NCBI RefSeq assembly: GCF_000007345.1
Contig: NC_003552.1
Location: 5,332,001 to 5,396,000, forward strand
DNA: 64,000 nucleotides
Direction: 5' to 3'
DNA from: Methanosarcina acetivorans C2A
GTDB lineage: Archaea; Halobacteriota; Methanosarcinia; Methanosarcinales; Methanosarcinaceae
Part shown: positions 9,394 through 18,053 of the stretch, in pieces
How positions within the stretch are numbered: the first letter of the stretch is position 1
How the letters are laid out: each line of letters starts with the position of its first letter
Made by a program: the position numbers and the translations under genes
The notes under the pieces: model-generated
Seen by the model: only the letters and a program-made list of their open reading frames with translations
Told to the model about the DNA's origin: nothing
Database searches by the model: none

Positions 9394-10163
9394 CGGGAAT
9401 AAACAGGATGCATGTAGTATTAATAATTTACGGGAACGGAAAAATAAGATGAAAGAGTAGTAAACTAGTTTATTAATATATAAATATTGTGCTCAGCTTA
9501 CAGAACCCGATTTTCCAGGAGAAAGCCAGGCAGAACAAAAAGAAGTTATCTGCTTTTTAATCCAGTGACTAAACAAATAAATAGATTAATTTTCTCCATA
9601 AATACTCATTTTTTACCCCATTTAAAGAAACTCAAGCGTCTCCCCCTTCCTTAATGACCTCAAATGTGTAGTATATAGAAAGAATATAGAAACAGAATGT
9701 CGGTTCCCGATTAATTGAGAAACATATTCCGGAATTCAGGAGAGATTATTTCAGTGATCTTACCCTGCACTGTAAAAGGCTGAGACCGCTATCCACCCAG
9801 ATAAATTATTTCCATAATACAGGGAGCGATATTTAGAATCCATCGAATTAAAACGCTTTCACCAGCCTGTCTTGAAGCCCTGAAAAAAAGACAGAAAAAC
9901 AGACTTGAAAGAGAAATAAAACCAAAGTTTCTGTTTTTTTGCCCGGGTGTGTTCTCTTTTGAACTCACAAGCCCATCAGTTGCCTTCACTTTCGGGTTTT
10001 TCCCTTCCTTTTTGTTTTTGGGAAAGACCGCTCTCCTGCGTCAAGCAGGGCAAAAACGACAAGATACAGCGAATAACGATGTATGGATTAGATAGATCTA
10101 TAATAATTTAGTCCCTTGGTGAAGAGAAGAAATAACGTTACTCACCCATAGATTACATAGATT
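9394..10163. other. Gene-free AT-rich intergenic region
   Basis: About 770 bases between the small hypothetical gene and the 3' end of feoB. Both strands show scattered TATA-like runs (for example 9470-9490 and 9668-9690). No open frame has a convincing start and protein-like composition, and no RNA gene or repeat is evident. Confidence 0.35.
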
Positions 10164-10217
10164 AGTCCTCTTGAGCGAAGCGAAAAGGACTGCGGGCTCC
10201 CGAATCGCAATTCGGGC
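10164..10217 (-). terminator. Two hairpins downstream of feoB
   Basis: Two stem-loops lie side by side just past the feoB stop. At 10164-10189 GTCCT...AGGAC arms enclose a GAGCGAAGCG loop. At 10199-10216 a 7-bp stem CCCGAAT/ATTCGGG has a 4-base loop. They could act as a processing or termination signal for the minus-strand iron operon. No strong T-run follows, so termination is only suggested. Confidence 0.4.
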
Positions 10218-10218
10218 A

Positions 10219-12198
10219 TTACAGGAAGAGAGGCCCGAAAACCCGAATCAAGACCCCGACCACAAGAGCAAGGAGTATTGTAAAGATAACAATTGCAGCA
10301 GTATCCTTCGTTCCGAGCTCGTGTTTAAGTACTGCAATCGTTGCCACGCAAGGGACATAGATAGTTGTAATTACTGCAAACTGGTACATTTGAAGGGGGG
10401 TCATTACGGCTGCGAAGTTGGCTGTACCTGCAAGTACTGCCAGGATCTGGAGGGCCATTTCCTTTCGGAGAATCCCGAAGACCAGAGCTGTTGCGGCAAA
10501 AGCCGGAAGGCCCAGAAGACCGACTGATATGGGTTCCACAAAGTTCTGGAAGATAGAAAGAAGTCCAAGGGCGTCGGCAATTCCCAGGGCTGCGCTCCCT
10601 ACCAGCAGCAGTGGAAAAGCGATGTACAAAAATTCCCGGCTTTTCATCCAGGTTTTTCGGAGGGTGGATTTCAGTTCGGGTTTTCGGAGAGGGGTCATTT
10701 CCATGATAAAGCCGCTCCTCTCGCCCGGAAGGGTTCTTCCAAGAACCCAGCCCATTGCTGCAATGATGAAAACCTCCATCACATAGATTGAGACCGCGGG
10801 CCAGAACCCAACAAACGTCCCCACAAGTCCCAGAATAATAACGGTCCTTGCAGAGCAGGGGATAAGAGAGATGAGAACCGAAGCTATCCGCTTTTCCCTT
10901 CGGGTGCCAAGGGCGTGCACTGCCATAATTGCAGGGACGTTACAGCCAAACCCCAGAACCAGGGGGATAACGGCTCGCCCGTGAAGCCCCAGCTTATGGG
11001 TCAGGTTGTCCAGGAGAAAAGCTGCCCTTGTCAGGTAGCCCGAGTCCTCGAATATGGACAAAATGGCATAGAAAACTGCAATATACGGGATTGCAATTGC
11101 AAATCCGGCTTCCACCCCCCTCAGGGAATAAAGGATCAGGTTTCTGAAGAGAGGGGACATGCCAAGAGTCATTTCTTCGACGGGCTGGATTATATGAGGC
11201 TCAAAAAGGTCGTCCACAATCCAGGTCTCAAGGAAGCCCCCTACCCTGAAGACGAGAAGAAAAGTAAAGAGCAGGGCAGATATGAGTACCAAAATCCCGA
11301 AGTGAGGGGAGGTGAGAACCCTATCCACCCTGTCACGAAACCTTTTTTTCGGCTCAAACGACGAGACCACACTATCCACTATATATCCGGATTCTCCGTA
11401 CAGGTCTCTTGCAACGGTATCCGGGACCGAAATCCCGTGATCAATCTCAAGGTTCTGTCGCAAGCGCCGGGCAGAAGAGAGAATGGCATTGGCTTCAGGA
11501 GGCATGCAGCAGAGTTCCACAAACTCGGCATCGTTCAGTAGAGCTGCAATTTTAACACTCTGGGATGTATCCGGAAAAGCATGGTCAAGACTGGATAGAG
11601 CCTGGAGGATCCACTGGCTGTACTTTACCCTGTGGTGCGCCTGGACTTTTTCTTTCTCTTCGAGCGCCTGGAGTATTACCTCGTCAAGCCCTACCCCCCA
11701 CGTTGCAACGGTGGGGACTACAGGCAGGCCAAGGAGTTCTGAAAGTCTGTCCGCATCAATAAGAATCCCGAGCTCGGCGGCCAGATCCACCTGGTTTAAG
11801 GCAATAACCATAGGGATATCGAGTTCCAGAAGCTGCAGGGTCAGATAGAGGTTTCTCTCAAGCCTGCTTGCATCAAGGATGTTGACTATGACATCCGGCC
11901 GGTCTTCAATAAGAAATCTTTTCGTTACTTTTTCGTCTTCGTTTGCCACCCCGAGAGAATAAATTCCCGGCAGGTCAACTACTTCAACAGTTTTTCCCCT
12001 GGCTTTTACACTTCCTCTTATAAGCGCAACCGTAGTGCCGGGGTAATTGGACACCTCAACCCCGACCCCTGTAAGCCTGCTGAAAAAAACACTTTTTCCG
12101 ACGCTCGGATTACCTATGAAGGCCAGCGTCACATCATAAGGAGAATCTTTTTGACTTTTATTGCCAGGGGTACAGCATGAGCTGGAAATCCCTATCAT
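10219..12198 (-). CDS. feoB: Ferrous iron transporter FeoB
   Basis: Membrane Fe(II) importer with a fused cytoplasmic GTPase, 659 residues. G-domain motifs are G1 GNPSVGKS at residues 29-36, G3 DLPG at 75-78 and G4 NQVD at 135-138, with YPGTT as switch I. A hydrophobic C-terminal half from about residue 290 carries the two Gate-type repeats, including FGCNVPAIMA and IPCSARTVI. The protein is shorter than the E. coli homologue (about 770). No separate FeoA gene is present; instead a FeoA-like domain sits at the end of the upstream DtxR-family regulator. The gap to that regulator is 44 bases, so the two form an iron-responsive operon. Confidence 0.95.
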   Translation of the reverse strand: MIGISSSCCTPGNKSQKDSPYDVTLAFIGNPSVGKSVFFSRLTGVGVEVSNYPGTTVALIRGSVKARGKTVEVVDLPGIYSLGVANEDEKVTKRFLIEDRPDVIVNILDASRLERNLYLTLQLLELDIPMVIALNQVDLAAELGILIDADRLSELLGLPVVPTVATWGVGLDEVILQALEEKEKVQAHHRVKYSQWILQALSSLDHAFPDTSQSVKIAALLNDAEFVELCCMPPEANAILSSARRLRQNLEIDHGISVPDTVARDLYGESGYIVDSVVSSFEPKKRFRDRVDRVLTSPHFGILVLISALLFTFLLVFRVGGFLETWIVDDLFEPHIIQPVEEMTLGMSPLFRNLILYSLRGVEAGFAIAIPYIAVFYAILSIFEDSGYLTRAAFLLDNLTHKLGLHGRAVIPLVLGFGCNVPAIMAVHALGTRREKRIASVLISLIPCSARTVIILGLVGTFVGFWPAVSIYVMEVFIIAAMGWVLGRTLPGERSGFIMEMTPLRKPELKSTLRKTWMKSREFLYIAFPLLLVGSAALGIADALGLLSIFQNFVEPISVGLLGLPAFAATALVFGILRKEMALQILAVLAGTANFAAVMTPLQMYQFAVITTIYVPCVATIAVLKHELGTKDTAAIVIFTILLALVVGVLIRVFGPLFL

Positions 12199-12242
12199 GC
12201 CTCCGTTAGTTTTTCCCGTAAAGTACCATCATTTTCCCGAAT

Positions 12243-12917
12243 TTACGCAACTTTGCCTTTTGGAGTGATGAAAATTTTCTTTGCAATATCCCTTCCAAGA
12301 GCAATCTCAGACCCGACAGCCATTACAGAGATACAACCCTGTTTTTGCTTGCGCCGGACTTCAATATCTTCTCCGGTGAGGATGCCAAGTGAGGTTAAAC
12401 GCTCTTTTGTTTCCCTCGGGAGGGTTACCCTTGCAACCGTGCCCGAACTTCCCTCTTTCATTTCATCGAGAGGGATGAATTTTTCTTCGCGCTGCAGGTT
12501 GCATTTATCGATATTGATCGGGTGCCCGTCAGGGCAGTACTCCGGATTACCCAAAAAATCGTAAAGTCTCTCAAGCACCGAGTCTGAAACCGCATGTTCA
12601 AGCTCGCAGGCCTCCCTGTGAGCTTCCTTTCTGTCAAAATCGAGGACATCAGCCAGGAAAGTCTCAAGCACCTGGTGTTTCCTCTTAATTCGGACAGCTT
12701 CTTCAGCCCCCTTTTCGGTCAATTCGACCCCTTGATAGGGTTTATACTCAACGAACCCCATAGAATGCAACTTTTTGATCATTTCCGTCACACTGGGTGA
12801 AGATACATTCAGTTCTTCCGCAATTTGTTTGGTTTTTGCAGGACCCTGGTTTTTCGTAATAAGATAAAGAATAGTTTCTAAGTACTCTTCAATTCGATCC
12901 GTATGCATTAACACCAT
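12243..12917 (-). CDS. DtxR/MntR-family metal-dependent repressor with C-terminal FeoA domain
   Basis: Metal-sensing transcriptional repressor. Residues about 4-65 form the winged helix (EEYLETILYLI, AKTKQIAEELNVSSPSVTEMIKKLHSMGFVEY). Residues 66-145 form the dimerisation and metal-binding domain with the expected His/Glu/Cys ligands (HQVLETFL, EACELEHAVS). Residues about 150-222 are a FeoA/SH3-like domain (ARVTLPRETKERLTSLGI...IALGRDIAKKIFI). The start may be ATG 12917 or ATG 12908 (MHTDRIEEYL); the latter matches family N-termini. It is immediately upstream of feoB and is the likely iron-dependent repressor of its own operon. Whether Fe(II) or Mn(II) is the effector cannot be seen. Confidence 0.9.
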   Translation of the reverse strand: MVLMHTDRIEEYLETILYLITKNQGPAKTKQIAEELNVSSPSVTEMIKKLHSMGFVEYKPYQGVELTEKGAEEAVRIKRKHQVLETFLADVLDFDRKEAHREACELEHAVSDSVLERLYDFLGNPEYCPDGHPINIDKCNLQREEKFIPLDEMKEGSSGTVARVTLPRETKERLTSLGILTGEDIEVRRKQKQGCISVMAVGSEIALGRDIAKKIFITPKGKVA

Positions 12918-12954
12918 CCCGCTAACACATGCCCGAAACTTTTCAGGACTGATA

Positions 12955-12997
12955 ATTAGGACAACCTAAAAAGAATGATCGATAAATAAATAACTTT
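12955..12997 (-). promoter_or_regulatory. DtxR-type operator and promoter of the dtxR-feoB unit
   Basis: A perfect inverted repeat, TTAGG-N4-CCTAA, occupies 12956-12969. A TATA-like run (TTATTTATTTATC on the minus strand) lies at about 12981-12993. Initiation would be expected about 25 bases downstream, near 12961, in the middle of the palindrome. The half-site resembles the TTAGG of known DtxR/IdeR boxes. Bound repressor would therefore sit on the start site. This is an inference from sequence and position. Confidence 0.7.
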
Positions 12998-13169
12998 TGG
13001 TTTTTACCTGTTTAAATAAAATCAGATTGAAAAAGGTTTAAAAACAGAGGGTTTTCTCCCCCGAATGTCGGCATGAAAAAAATAAAATAACAGATTCGGA
13101 AGCCTTGTAATAAGAGCCTGGGATTCAGGAGTCCTGAAGTCCAGGAAGTCCTGAAGGTTCCTGAAAGGC

Positions 13170-13625
13170 TCAAGTGTCGATAGACCTGAGGACTGCAATC
13201 TCATTACAGTCTGGGAATTTGGGGCATCTGATGCAGCCAGACCAGATTTTCCGGGGAAGGCTGTTTTTATCCACGATATTGAATTCCAGGGTTTCAAAAA
13301 AATCGGGCACGTAAGTAAGAGCAAAGACTTCCTTCATGCCTAGTTCTTTAGCGTCCCCAAGACAGGCTAAAACAAGCTTCGAACCTACTCCTTTTCTTGC
13401 ACAATCGGGCCGGACTGCGAGAGCAAGGATTTCTGCAAGGTCTTCCCAGACCACATGCAGGGCACAACATCCGACAATCTCGCCTTCTATCTCGCAGACA
13501 TAATAGTCCCTTATGTTCTCGTAGATTTCACTCAGGGAACGAGCGAGCATGAGCTCATCCTTAGAGTAGGTGTTGATGATCTGTTTCATCTCAACAACAT
13601 CACTTATCCTGGCTTTTCTGATCAA
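13170..13625 (-). CDS. GNAT-family N-acetyltransferase (short N-acetylglutamate-synthase-like)
   Basis: A 151-residue acetyl-CoA-dependent N-acetyltransferase. It begins MIRKARISDVVEMKQIIN, the usual first strand and helix of the GNAT fold. The acyl-CoA-binding motif is ALAVRPDCARKGVGSKLV at about residues 74-91, containing the R-x-x-G-x-G pyrophosphate loop. The C-terminal WSGCIRCPKFPDCNEIAV is typical of the short ArgA-like group that often makes N-acetylglutamate for arginine synthesis. The start is TTG at 13625, with GAGG about 9 bases upstream. The family and the Cys-rich tail support an amino-acid substrate, but no arginine genes are adjacent, so the substrate is uncertain. Confidence 0.8.
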   Translation of the reverse strand: MIRKARISDVVEMKQIINTYSKDELMLARSLSEIYENIRDYYVCEIEGEIVGCCALHVVWEDLAEILALAVRPDCARKGVGSKLVLACLGDAKELGMKEVFALTYVPDFFETLEFNIVDKNSLPRKIWSGCIRCPKFPDCNEIAVLRSIDT

Positions 13626-13762
13626 TTCCTGTTTCCTCTGAAGCGGTAATTATGTTTTGCAATAGAAATTCTGCGGAATTATAAGCATTTGCCTCATTCC
13701 AACTAGGCAATACTGTACTTCTGGATAAGAAATTATCCATACCTGGGACCTGTCCCATAAGG

Positions 13763-13801
13763 CAAGTTTTCAAAACAAGTTTTCAAAACAAGTTTTCAAA
13801 A
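13763..13801. repeat. Three perfect tandem copies of a 13-bp unit
   Basis: The unit CAAGTTTTCAAAA occurs at 13763-13775, 13776-13788 and 13789-13801 without mismatch. It lies between the GNAT gene and tRNA-Arg and is not in any coding frame. Replication slippage is the simplest origin. Confidence 0.9.
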
Positions 13802-13863
13802 ATTGCAGACAAAACAGGTACAAAACAGGCAGAATAGAACAAATGAAGTGAAACAGAGAAAGT

Positions 13864-13947
13864 GAAGAGGAAAGAATGAAACAGACAAAGTGGAACAGAT
13901 CAGATGAAGAGGAAAGAATGAAACAGACAAAGTGAAACAGATCAAGA
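13864..13947. repeat. 42-bp tandem duplication
   Basis: Two near-identical 42-base units (13864-13905 and 13906-13947), both starting GAAGAGGAAAGAATG, differ at only a few positions. Shorter partial echoes flank them on both sides. The rest of 13626-14019 holds nothing else I can name. No coding potential is seen. Confidence 0.85.
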
Positions 13948-14019
13948 GAAGCGGACAGAATGAAACCGGTAAAATGAAACTTGGATAAAAAGATGCCGTG
14001 AAAAAGAGATAGAAATTGA

Positions 14020-14094
14020 CGGGCGCGAAGGGATTTGAACCCCCGATTTACAGCTTAGGAGGCTGCCGCCATATCCGGGCTAGGCCACGCGCCC
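14020..14094 (-). tRNA. tRNA-Arg (anticodon CCT)
   Basis: On the minus strand the acceptor arms GGGCGCG and CGCGCCC pair fully, with G as discriminator base. The anticodon stem GCAGC/GCTGT encloses the loop CTCCTAA, giving anticodon CCT, which reads AGG. The T-arm GGGGG-TTCAAAT-CCCTT is canonical. CCA is not encoded and no intron is seen. Confidence 0.95.
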
Positions 14095-14257
14095 ACAACG
14101 TAATTTCAGAAATACAGCATGCAACAGTATGCTAAAACCGCATTTCAGGTGAAGTATCCATAATACCGGCATAAGATATATATTTAATTATCGCTCCGGA
14201 GCACAGGAAGCCAGAAAACGCAGATATAAACAGATGCCTCGGGAAAGTTTTAAATTA

Positions 14258-14291
14258 AATGTAAACCATGACTTCAGAGAAGGTTAACAAT
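14258..14291 (+). promoter_or_regulatory. BirA-type biotin operator upstream of bioY
   Basis: AATGTAAACC (14258-14267), a 14-base spacer and GGTTAACAAT (14282-14291) form an inverted repeat matching the published bacterial/archaeal BirA box (TGTAAACC-N14-16-GGTTTACA type). TATA-like runs at 14222-14231 and 14249-14260 lie just upstream, so bound BirA would cover the start site. A further half-site, AGTTAACAAT, lies near 14345. The target is the biotin importer operon starting at 14561. Confidence 0.8.
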
Positions 14292-14361
14292 GAATTTATG
14301 AACATAAGGAGTTACTTCGTCCTCAGAAATTAACTGAAAAAGAAGTTAACAATACACAGGA

Positions 14362-14415
14362 TGCTCTGAATATACCCTCAGAAGCATTTGCTCTGAATAT
14401 ACCCTCAGAAGCATT
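14362..14415. repeat. 27-bp tandem duplication in the bioY leader
   Basis: Two exact 27-base units, at 14362-14388 and 14389-14415, both starting TGCTCTGAATATACC. They lie between the BirA operator and the bioY start. No other feature is seen between 14292 and 14560. The repeat creates a spurious minus-strand reading frame. Confidence 0.9.
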
Positions 14416-14560
14416 GAATTTGCCTAATTCCCATTCGCCCCCGTTAAAAAGGCTACCTGGCGCTTTTTCAGGCAGAAGAATTCGAATAAACAATACCGAT
14501 AAACAATAAAAAGCTGACAGAAACCCGGGTAAAAAGATAAAACCAAAAAAGGAAAAAAGT

Positions 14561-15124
14561 ATGCACATGAGACATGATCATTCTTATCCCTTCCATACTC
14601 CCGAACTCCGAAAAATGGTCTTTGCCTCCCTCTTTGCGGCCCTGACTGCTGTGGGGGCCTATATACAGATTCCCATACCCTTTTCGCCTGTTCCTGTCAC
14701 CCTGCAGGTGTTCTTTGTCCTGCTTGCAGGAAGCCTGTTGAAGAGCAAATGGGGAAGCCTGAGCATGATAGTATATACCCTGCTCGGCGTTGCCGGGCTT
14801 CCGGTCTTTGCAGGGGGCAGTTCCGGAATAGGAGTGCTTCTCGGACCCACCGGAGGGTACATTTTCGGATTCATACTGGCTGCCTACCTTATAGGCAAAT
14901 TTTCCGAAAGGGCGGAGAGTGCCGGAAAATCAGGATTTGCAGTTAACGCCCTTAATATGGGAGCAGGAGTTCTGGTCATATATGCCCTTGGGGTTTCCCA
15001 GCTGATGCTGGTAGCCGAAATGGGACCACGGGCAGCTCTTACCCTCGGAGCCCTTCCCTTCCTGCCGGGAGAAGTGGTAAAAACTGCAGCTGCCGCATAT
15101 ATCGCTTCAAACCATAAAATCTAA
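14561..15124 (+). CDS. bioY: Biotin ECF transporter S component BioY
   Basis: Integral-membrane biotin-binding subunit of an energy-coupling-factor importer, 187 residues with about six membrane segments. Family motifs are ALTAVGAYIQIPIPFSPVPV (about 24-43), the LLGVAGLPVFAGG block (about 75-87) and GPTGGYIFGF (about 95-104). The C-terminal GALPFLPGEVVKTAAAAY helix is conserved in BioY. The start may be ATG 14561 or 14567, with a weak GGA upstream. Two EcfA-type ATPases and EcfT follow on the same strand, so the importer is complete and probably dedicated to biotin. A BirA-type operator upstream fits biotin-repressed expression. Confidence 0.95.
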   Translation: MHMRHDHSYPFHTPELRKMVFASLFAALTAVGAYIQIPIPFSPVPVTLQVFFVLLAGSLLKSKWGSLSMIVYTLLGVAGLPVFAGGSSGIGVLLGPTGGYIFGFILAAYLIGKFSERAESAGKSGFAVNALNMGAGVLVIYALGVSQLMLVAEMGPRAALTLGALPFLPGEVVKTAAAAYIASNHKI

Positions 15125-15196
15125 ATCAGTCATAAGCTTTAAAGCCCCAGACTCTAAAATTTCCATGGAAATTTAAAAAAAAGAATTCGATTCAGC

Positions 15197-16021
15197 ATGA
15201 TAAGGCTCGAAAATGTAAGTTACAATTACCCTGATGGGACCCCTGCCCTCCGAAACATAAATATTGGAATTAAAAAAGGGGAATACATAGGGATAACAGG
15301 CAAAAATGGAAGCGGCAAATCTACGCTTGCCCTTCACCTTAACGGGCTCCTGAGGCCTCAAAAAGGGAAGGTCCTGGTAAGGGGCATGGATACCGGAGAT
15401 TTTTCAAAGCTCCAGGGGATCAGGAAACTTGTAGGAATCGTATTCCAGAACCCTGAAACCCAGTTTGTCGGCAGGACCGTAGAAGAAGACCTTGCATTCG
15501 GGCCCGAAAACCTCTGCCTGCCCCCGATAGAAATCCGTAAGAGGGTGGATAGAGCCCTTGCCGAAATAGGGCTTGGAAAATACAGGTACCGTTCCCCAAA
15601 GACCCTTAGCGGGGGGCAGGGACAGTGTGTGGCTCTTGCAGGGATCCTTACCATGGAGCCCGATTGCCTTATTTTTGATGAAGTAACATCCATGCTTGAC
15701 CCTGATTCTGGAAAAGCTGTCCTCGAACGTGTAAAACGGCTGCATGAAAAAGGAAAAACCATAGTATATATCACACATAACCTTGAAGAGCTTCAAGCCG
15801 CAGATCGAATTATCGTAATGGATAGAGGGAAAATAGTGCTTGAAGGGACACCCGAAAACGTACTTTCGGACCTTTCTCTCAGGTACCTCGGGCTTACTCC
15901 CCCTTCCCTGATAGAACTTGCAGAGCGCCTGAAAAACCACGGAGTTGCGGTTCCCTGGGAAAAGACTTCTTCCCCTTCCAGCTTTGCGGAGGAGATATGC
16001 CGATTATTCTTGAAAACGTGA
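15197..16021 (+). CDS. ECF transporter ATPase (EcfA1-like / BioM-like)
   Basis: ATP-binding subunit of the biotin ECF importer, 274 residues. Walker A is GKNGSGKST at about residues 35-43 and the Q-loop reads VFQNPETQFVGRTVEED, the ECF-specific form. The signature LSGGQGQCVALAG differs slightly from the usual LSGGQKQRVAIAG. Walker B is LIFDEVTSMLD, with Val where Pro is common; the switch His is in ITHNLEE. It lies 72 bases behind bioY and overlaps the next ATPase gene by 25 bases, which points to one transcript and a heterodimeric ATPase pair. Confidence 0.93.
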   Translation: MIRLENVSYNYPDGTPALRNINIGIKKGEYIGITGKNGSGKSTLALHLNGLLRPQKGKVLVRGMDTGDFSKLQGIRKLVGIVFQNPETQFVGRTVEEDLAFGPENLCLPPIEIRKRVDRALAEIGLGKYRYRSPKTLSGGQGQCVALAGILTMEPDCLIFDEVTSMLDPDSGKAVLERVKRLHEKGKTIVYITHNLEELQAADRIIVMDRGKIVLEGTPENVLSDLSLRYLGLTPPSLIELAERLKNHGVAVPWEKTSSPSSFAEEICRLFLKT

Positions 16022-16848
16022 GTTTCTTCTACTCGAAAAATACCCCACTTGAAACAGCGGCCTTAAAAGATGTGAACCTGCGCATCGAAAAAGGGGAATT
16101 CGTAGGGATCCTGGGAGAAAAAGGGGCAGGAAAATCCACGCTTATAAAACTGTTCAACGGGCTTCTGCGCCCGGAATCTGGAAAAGTAACTGTTGACGGG
16201 CTTTCTCCTTTTTCAAAAGAAGTTAAAAGAAAGGTGGGTATGCTTTTTCAGCAGGCTGCAGACCAGCTCTTTTGCAGGACAGTGCATGAGGAGATAGCAT
16301 TCGGACCCAGGAACTTCGGGTACTCGAAAAAAGAAACCGAAGAAAGGGTCTTTGAAGCCCTCGAAGCAGTTTCCTTCGACCGCTCAATGCTGCTTCGAGA
16401 CCCTTTCAGCCTGAGTGGGGGAGAGATGCAACGAGTAGCCCTTGCAGGAGCCCTTGCCCTAAGGCCGGACTACCTTGTGCTGGACGAGCCCATAACAGGG
16501 CTGGACCCTGCCGGGAAAAAAGAAATTCTTGAGACCCTCAAAAAGATAAAAGACCAGGGGACTGCGGTTATAACCGTGACCCACAATCTTAAAGGGTTTT
16601 TTCCTCTTCTGGAGAAGATAGTGCTTGTCCGGGAAGGCAGGATCAGTTTTCAAGGCAGCAGAGAAGAGTACCTTGAAGCCAAGAATGTGCCCCTCCCCCC
16701 AGTCACGTCCATGATGCGGGAGCTTAAAGCAAGGGGCTTGCCGGTAAACCCGGCCATATTCACGGTTGAAGAAGCGCTTGAAGAGATCCTGAGAGTAAAA
16801 TCGAGACTTGAAAAAGAAAAAACTGAAAAATGGTCTGAAACGGACTAA
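15997..16848 (+). CDS. ECF transporter ATPase (EcfA2-like)
   Basis: Second ATPase of the ECF module, 283 residues. Walker A GEKGAGKST lies at about 39-47, the Q-loop is LFQQAADQLFCRTVHEEIAFGP, the signature LSGGEMQRVALAG, and Walker B LVLDEPITGLDP, followed by the switch His in VTHNLKG. The start ATG at 15997 follows a GAGGAG ribosome-binding site placed inside the end of the previous gene. The lysine/glutamate-rich C-terminal tail (SRLEKEKTEKWSETD) grades into an A-rich spacer of about 150 bases before EcfT. It would pair with the upstream ATPase to power BioY. Confidence 0.93.
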   Translation: MPIILENVSFFYSKNTPLETAALKDVNLRIEKGEFVGILGEKGAGKSTLIKLFNGLLRPESGKVTVDGLSPFSKEVKRKVGMLFQQAADQLFCRTVHEEIAFGPRNFGYSKKETEERVFEALEAVSFDRSMLLRDPFSLSGGEMQRVALAGALALRPDYLVLDEPITGLDPAGKKEILETLKKIKDQGTAVITVTHNLKGFFPLLEKIVLVREGRISFQGSREEYLEAKNVPLPPVTSMMRELKARGLPVNPAIFTVEEALEEILRVKSRLEKEKTEKWSETD

Positions 16849-17004
16849 AAAACGTATCGAAAAAAAATGGATTGAGAAAAAAATAGAGTAGAAAAAATAG
16901 AGTGGGAAAAATCTGAAAGATAGATTGAAAAGTTGTCCGGAAAATAGACTAAAAAATCCTGAAAAAATATAAAAATAAAAAAATAGGAGAAACGAGAAAA
17001 AAGC

Positions 17005-17778
17005 ATGCAAGAACCTGTTTTCAGTTACGTTCCAGGGGCTTCCTTTCTGCATAAGCTCGACCCCAGGACAAAACTTGCAGCCGTGATGCTGCTGGGCATT
17101 CTCACCTTCAGGACTGAAAGTTTTTTCGGGTTTGGAATGCTCTTTGCGTTCTTTCTTGCCCTTACATCGTGCTCCGGGCTGCCAGCCATAGTATTTTTCC
17201 GGGCAGTCAGGCCTATGCTACTGTTTATCACGTTTATCTTTCTTGCACAGCTATTCTTCACCGAAGGAAGAGTGCTGGCTTCGTTCTGGGTCCTGCACCC
17301 GAGTCTCGAGGGGCTTCAAGACGGGCTCAGGCTTTCTGCAAGGTTTATACTCCTCCTGCTTTTTGCCGCCCTTATGACAGCCACCACTGACCCCTCGGCA
17401 ATTACCTGCGGAATAGAGAGAATACTGCGCCCTCTGCCCCTCCGCTGGCTGGGAGTAAGTTCCTTTGAGCTTGCGACAATGATGAACCTCTCCATAGCCT
17501 TTCTCCCCCTGCTCTTTGAGAGGGTTGAGCGGACGAAAGCTGCTCAGGCTTCAAGAGGCATGTATTTCGGGAAAAATCCCTTTCACTCAATCCCTGCCCT
17601 TGTCATACCCCTGATAAGGGGAGTGGCAAGAGATGCGGAAGAACTGGCTCTGGCAATGGAAAGCAGAGGATATCAGGGAACTCGCAGGACTTCGATACAT
17701 GAGCTGTCAATGCAGAAAAGAGACTGGACAACCCTTTTAGCTCTTGTATTCTTTGCAGCCTTTATCCTGAAATTTTAA
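17005..17778 (+). CDS. ECF transporter transmembrane subunit EcfT (BioN-like)
   Basis: Transmembrane coupling subunit linking BioY to the two ATPases, 257 residues. It starts with SYVPGASFLHKLDPRTKLAAV, the typical EcfT N-terminus, and has about five to six membrane helices. The two coupling-helix motifs of the family are seen as RTKAAQASRGM (about 175-185) and ALAMESRGYQG (about 214-224), both of the A-x-x-x-R-G type. An AGGAG ribosome-binding site lies upstream. It is the last gene of the biotin importer unit; no bio biosynthesis gene is nearby. Confidence 0.93.
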   Translation: MQEPVFSYVPGASFLHKLDPRTKLAAVMLLGILTFRTESFFGFGMLFAFFLALTSCSGLPAIVFFRAVRPMLLFITFIFLAQLFFTEGRVLASFWVLHPSLEGLQDGLRLSARFILLLLFAALMTATTDPSAITCGIERILRPLPLRWLGVSSFELATMMNLSIAFLPLLFERVERTKAAQASRGMYFGKNPFHSIPALVIPLIRGVARDAEELALAMESRGYQGTRRTSIHELSMQKRDWTTLLALVFFAAFILKF

Positions 17779-17930
17779 AGACCGAAAATAAAGACATAAT
17801 CAAAGGCATAAATTAAAGGCTAAAGTAGAGACATAGAAAATATTTTTCAAACAATTTTTCTCTGCAGATGTCCGAAGCTCATTTTTCTGTTTATTTTTTT
17901 GCACTTTTCCGCTTTCTACCTCTTTTTTTA

Positions 17931-18014
17931 TCCTGCTAACCTTACGCTGCGAACTTTGTCCCGCTAATCTTACCCTGCTAACTTTATTCTGCTAACTTCA
18001 TCCTGCTATTATCT
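17931..18014. repeat. Six degenerate tandem copies of a 14-bp unit
   Basis: Six consecutive 14-base units related to TCCTGCTAACTTTA occupy 17931-18014. The GCTAAC core is kept in most units. The array lies between ecfT and the inverted-repeat element. No CRISPR-like spacer structure is present. Nothing else is seen in 17779-17930. Confidence 0.8.
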
Positions 18015-18053
18015 TTCATATTTCGCCATTGCAGACCAGAGCAGTTCTCAGAG

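Noticed and set aside
14323-14568. Minus-strand frame with duplicated NASEGIFRA words
   Set aside because: It is created by the 27-bp tandem duplication in the bioY leader and overlaps the bioY start.
16459-17052. Long minus-strand frame rich in Phe
   Set aside because: It is antisense to the second ECF ATPase gene and an A-rich spacer; composition explains it.
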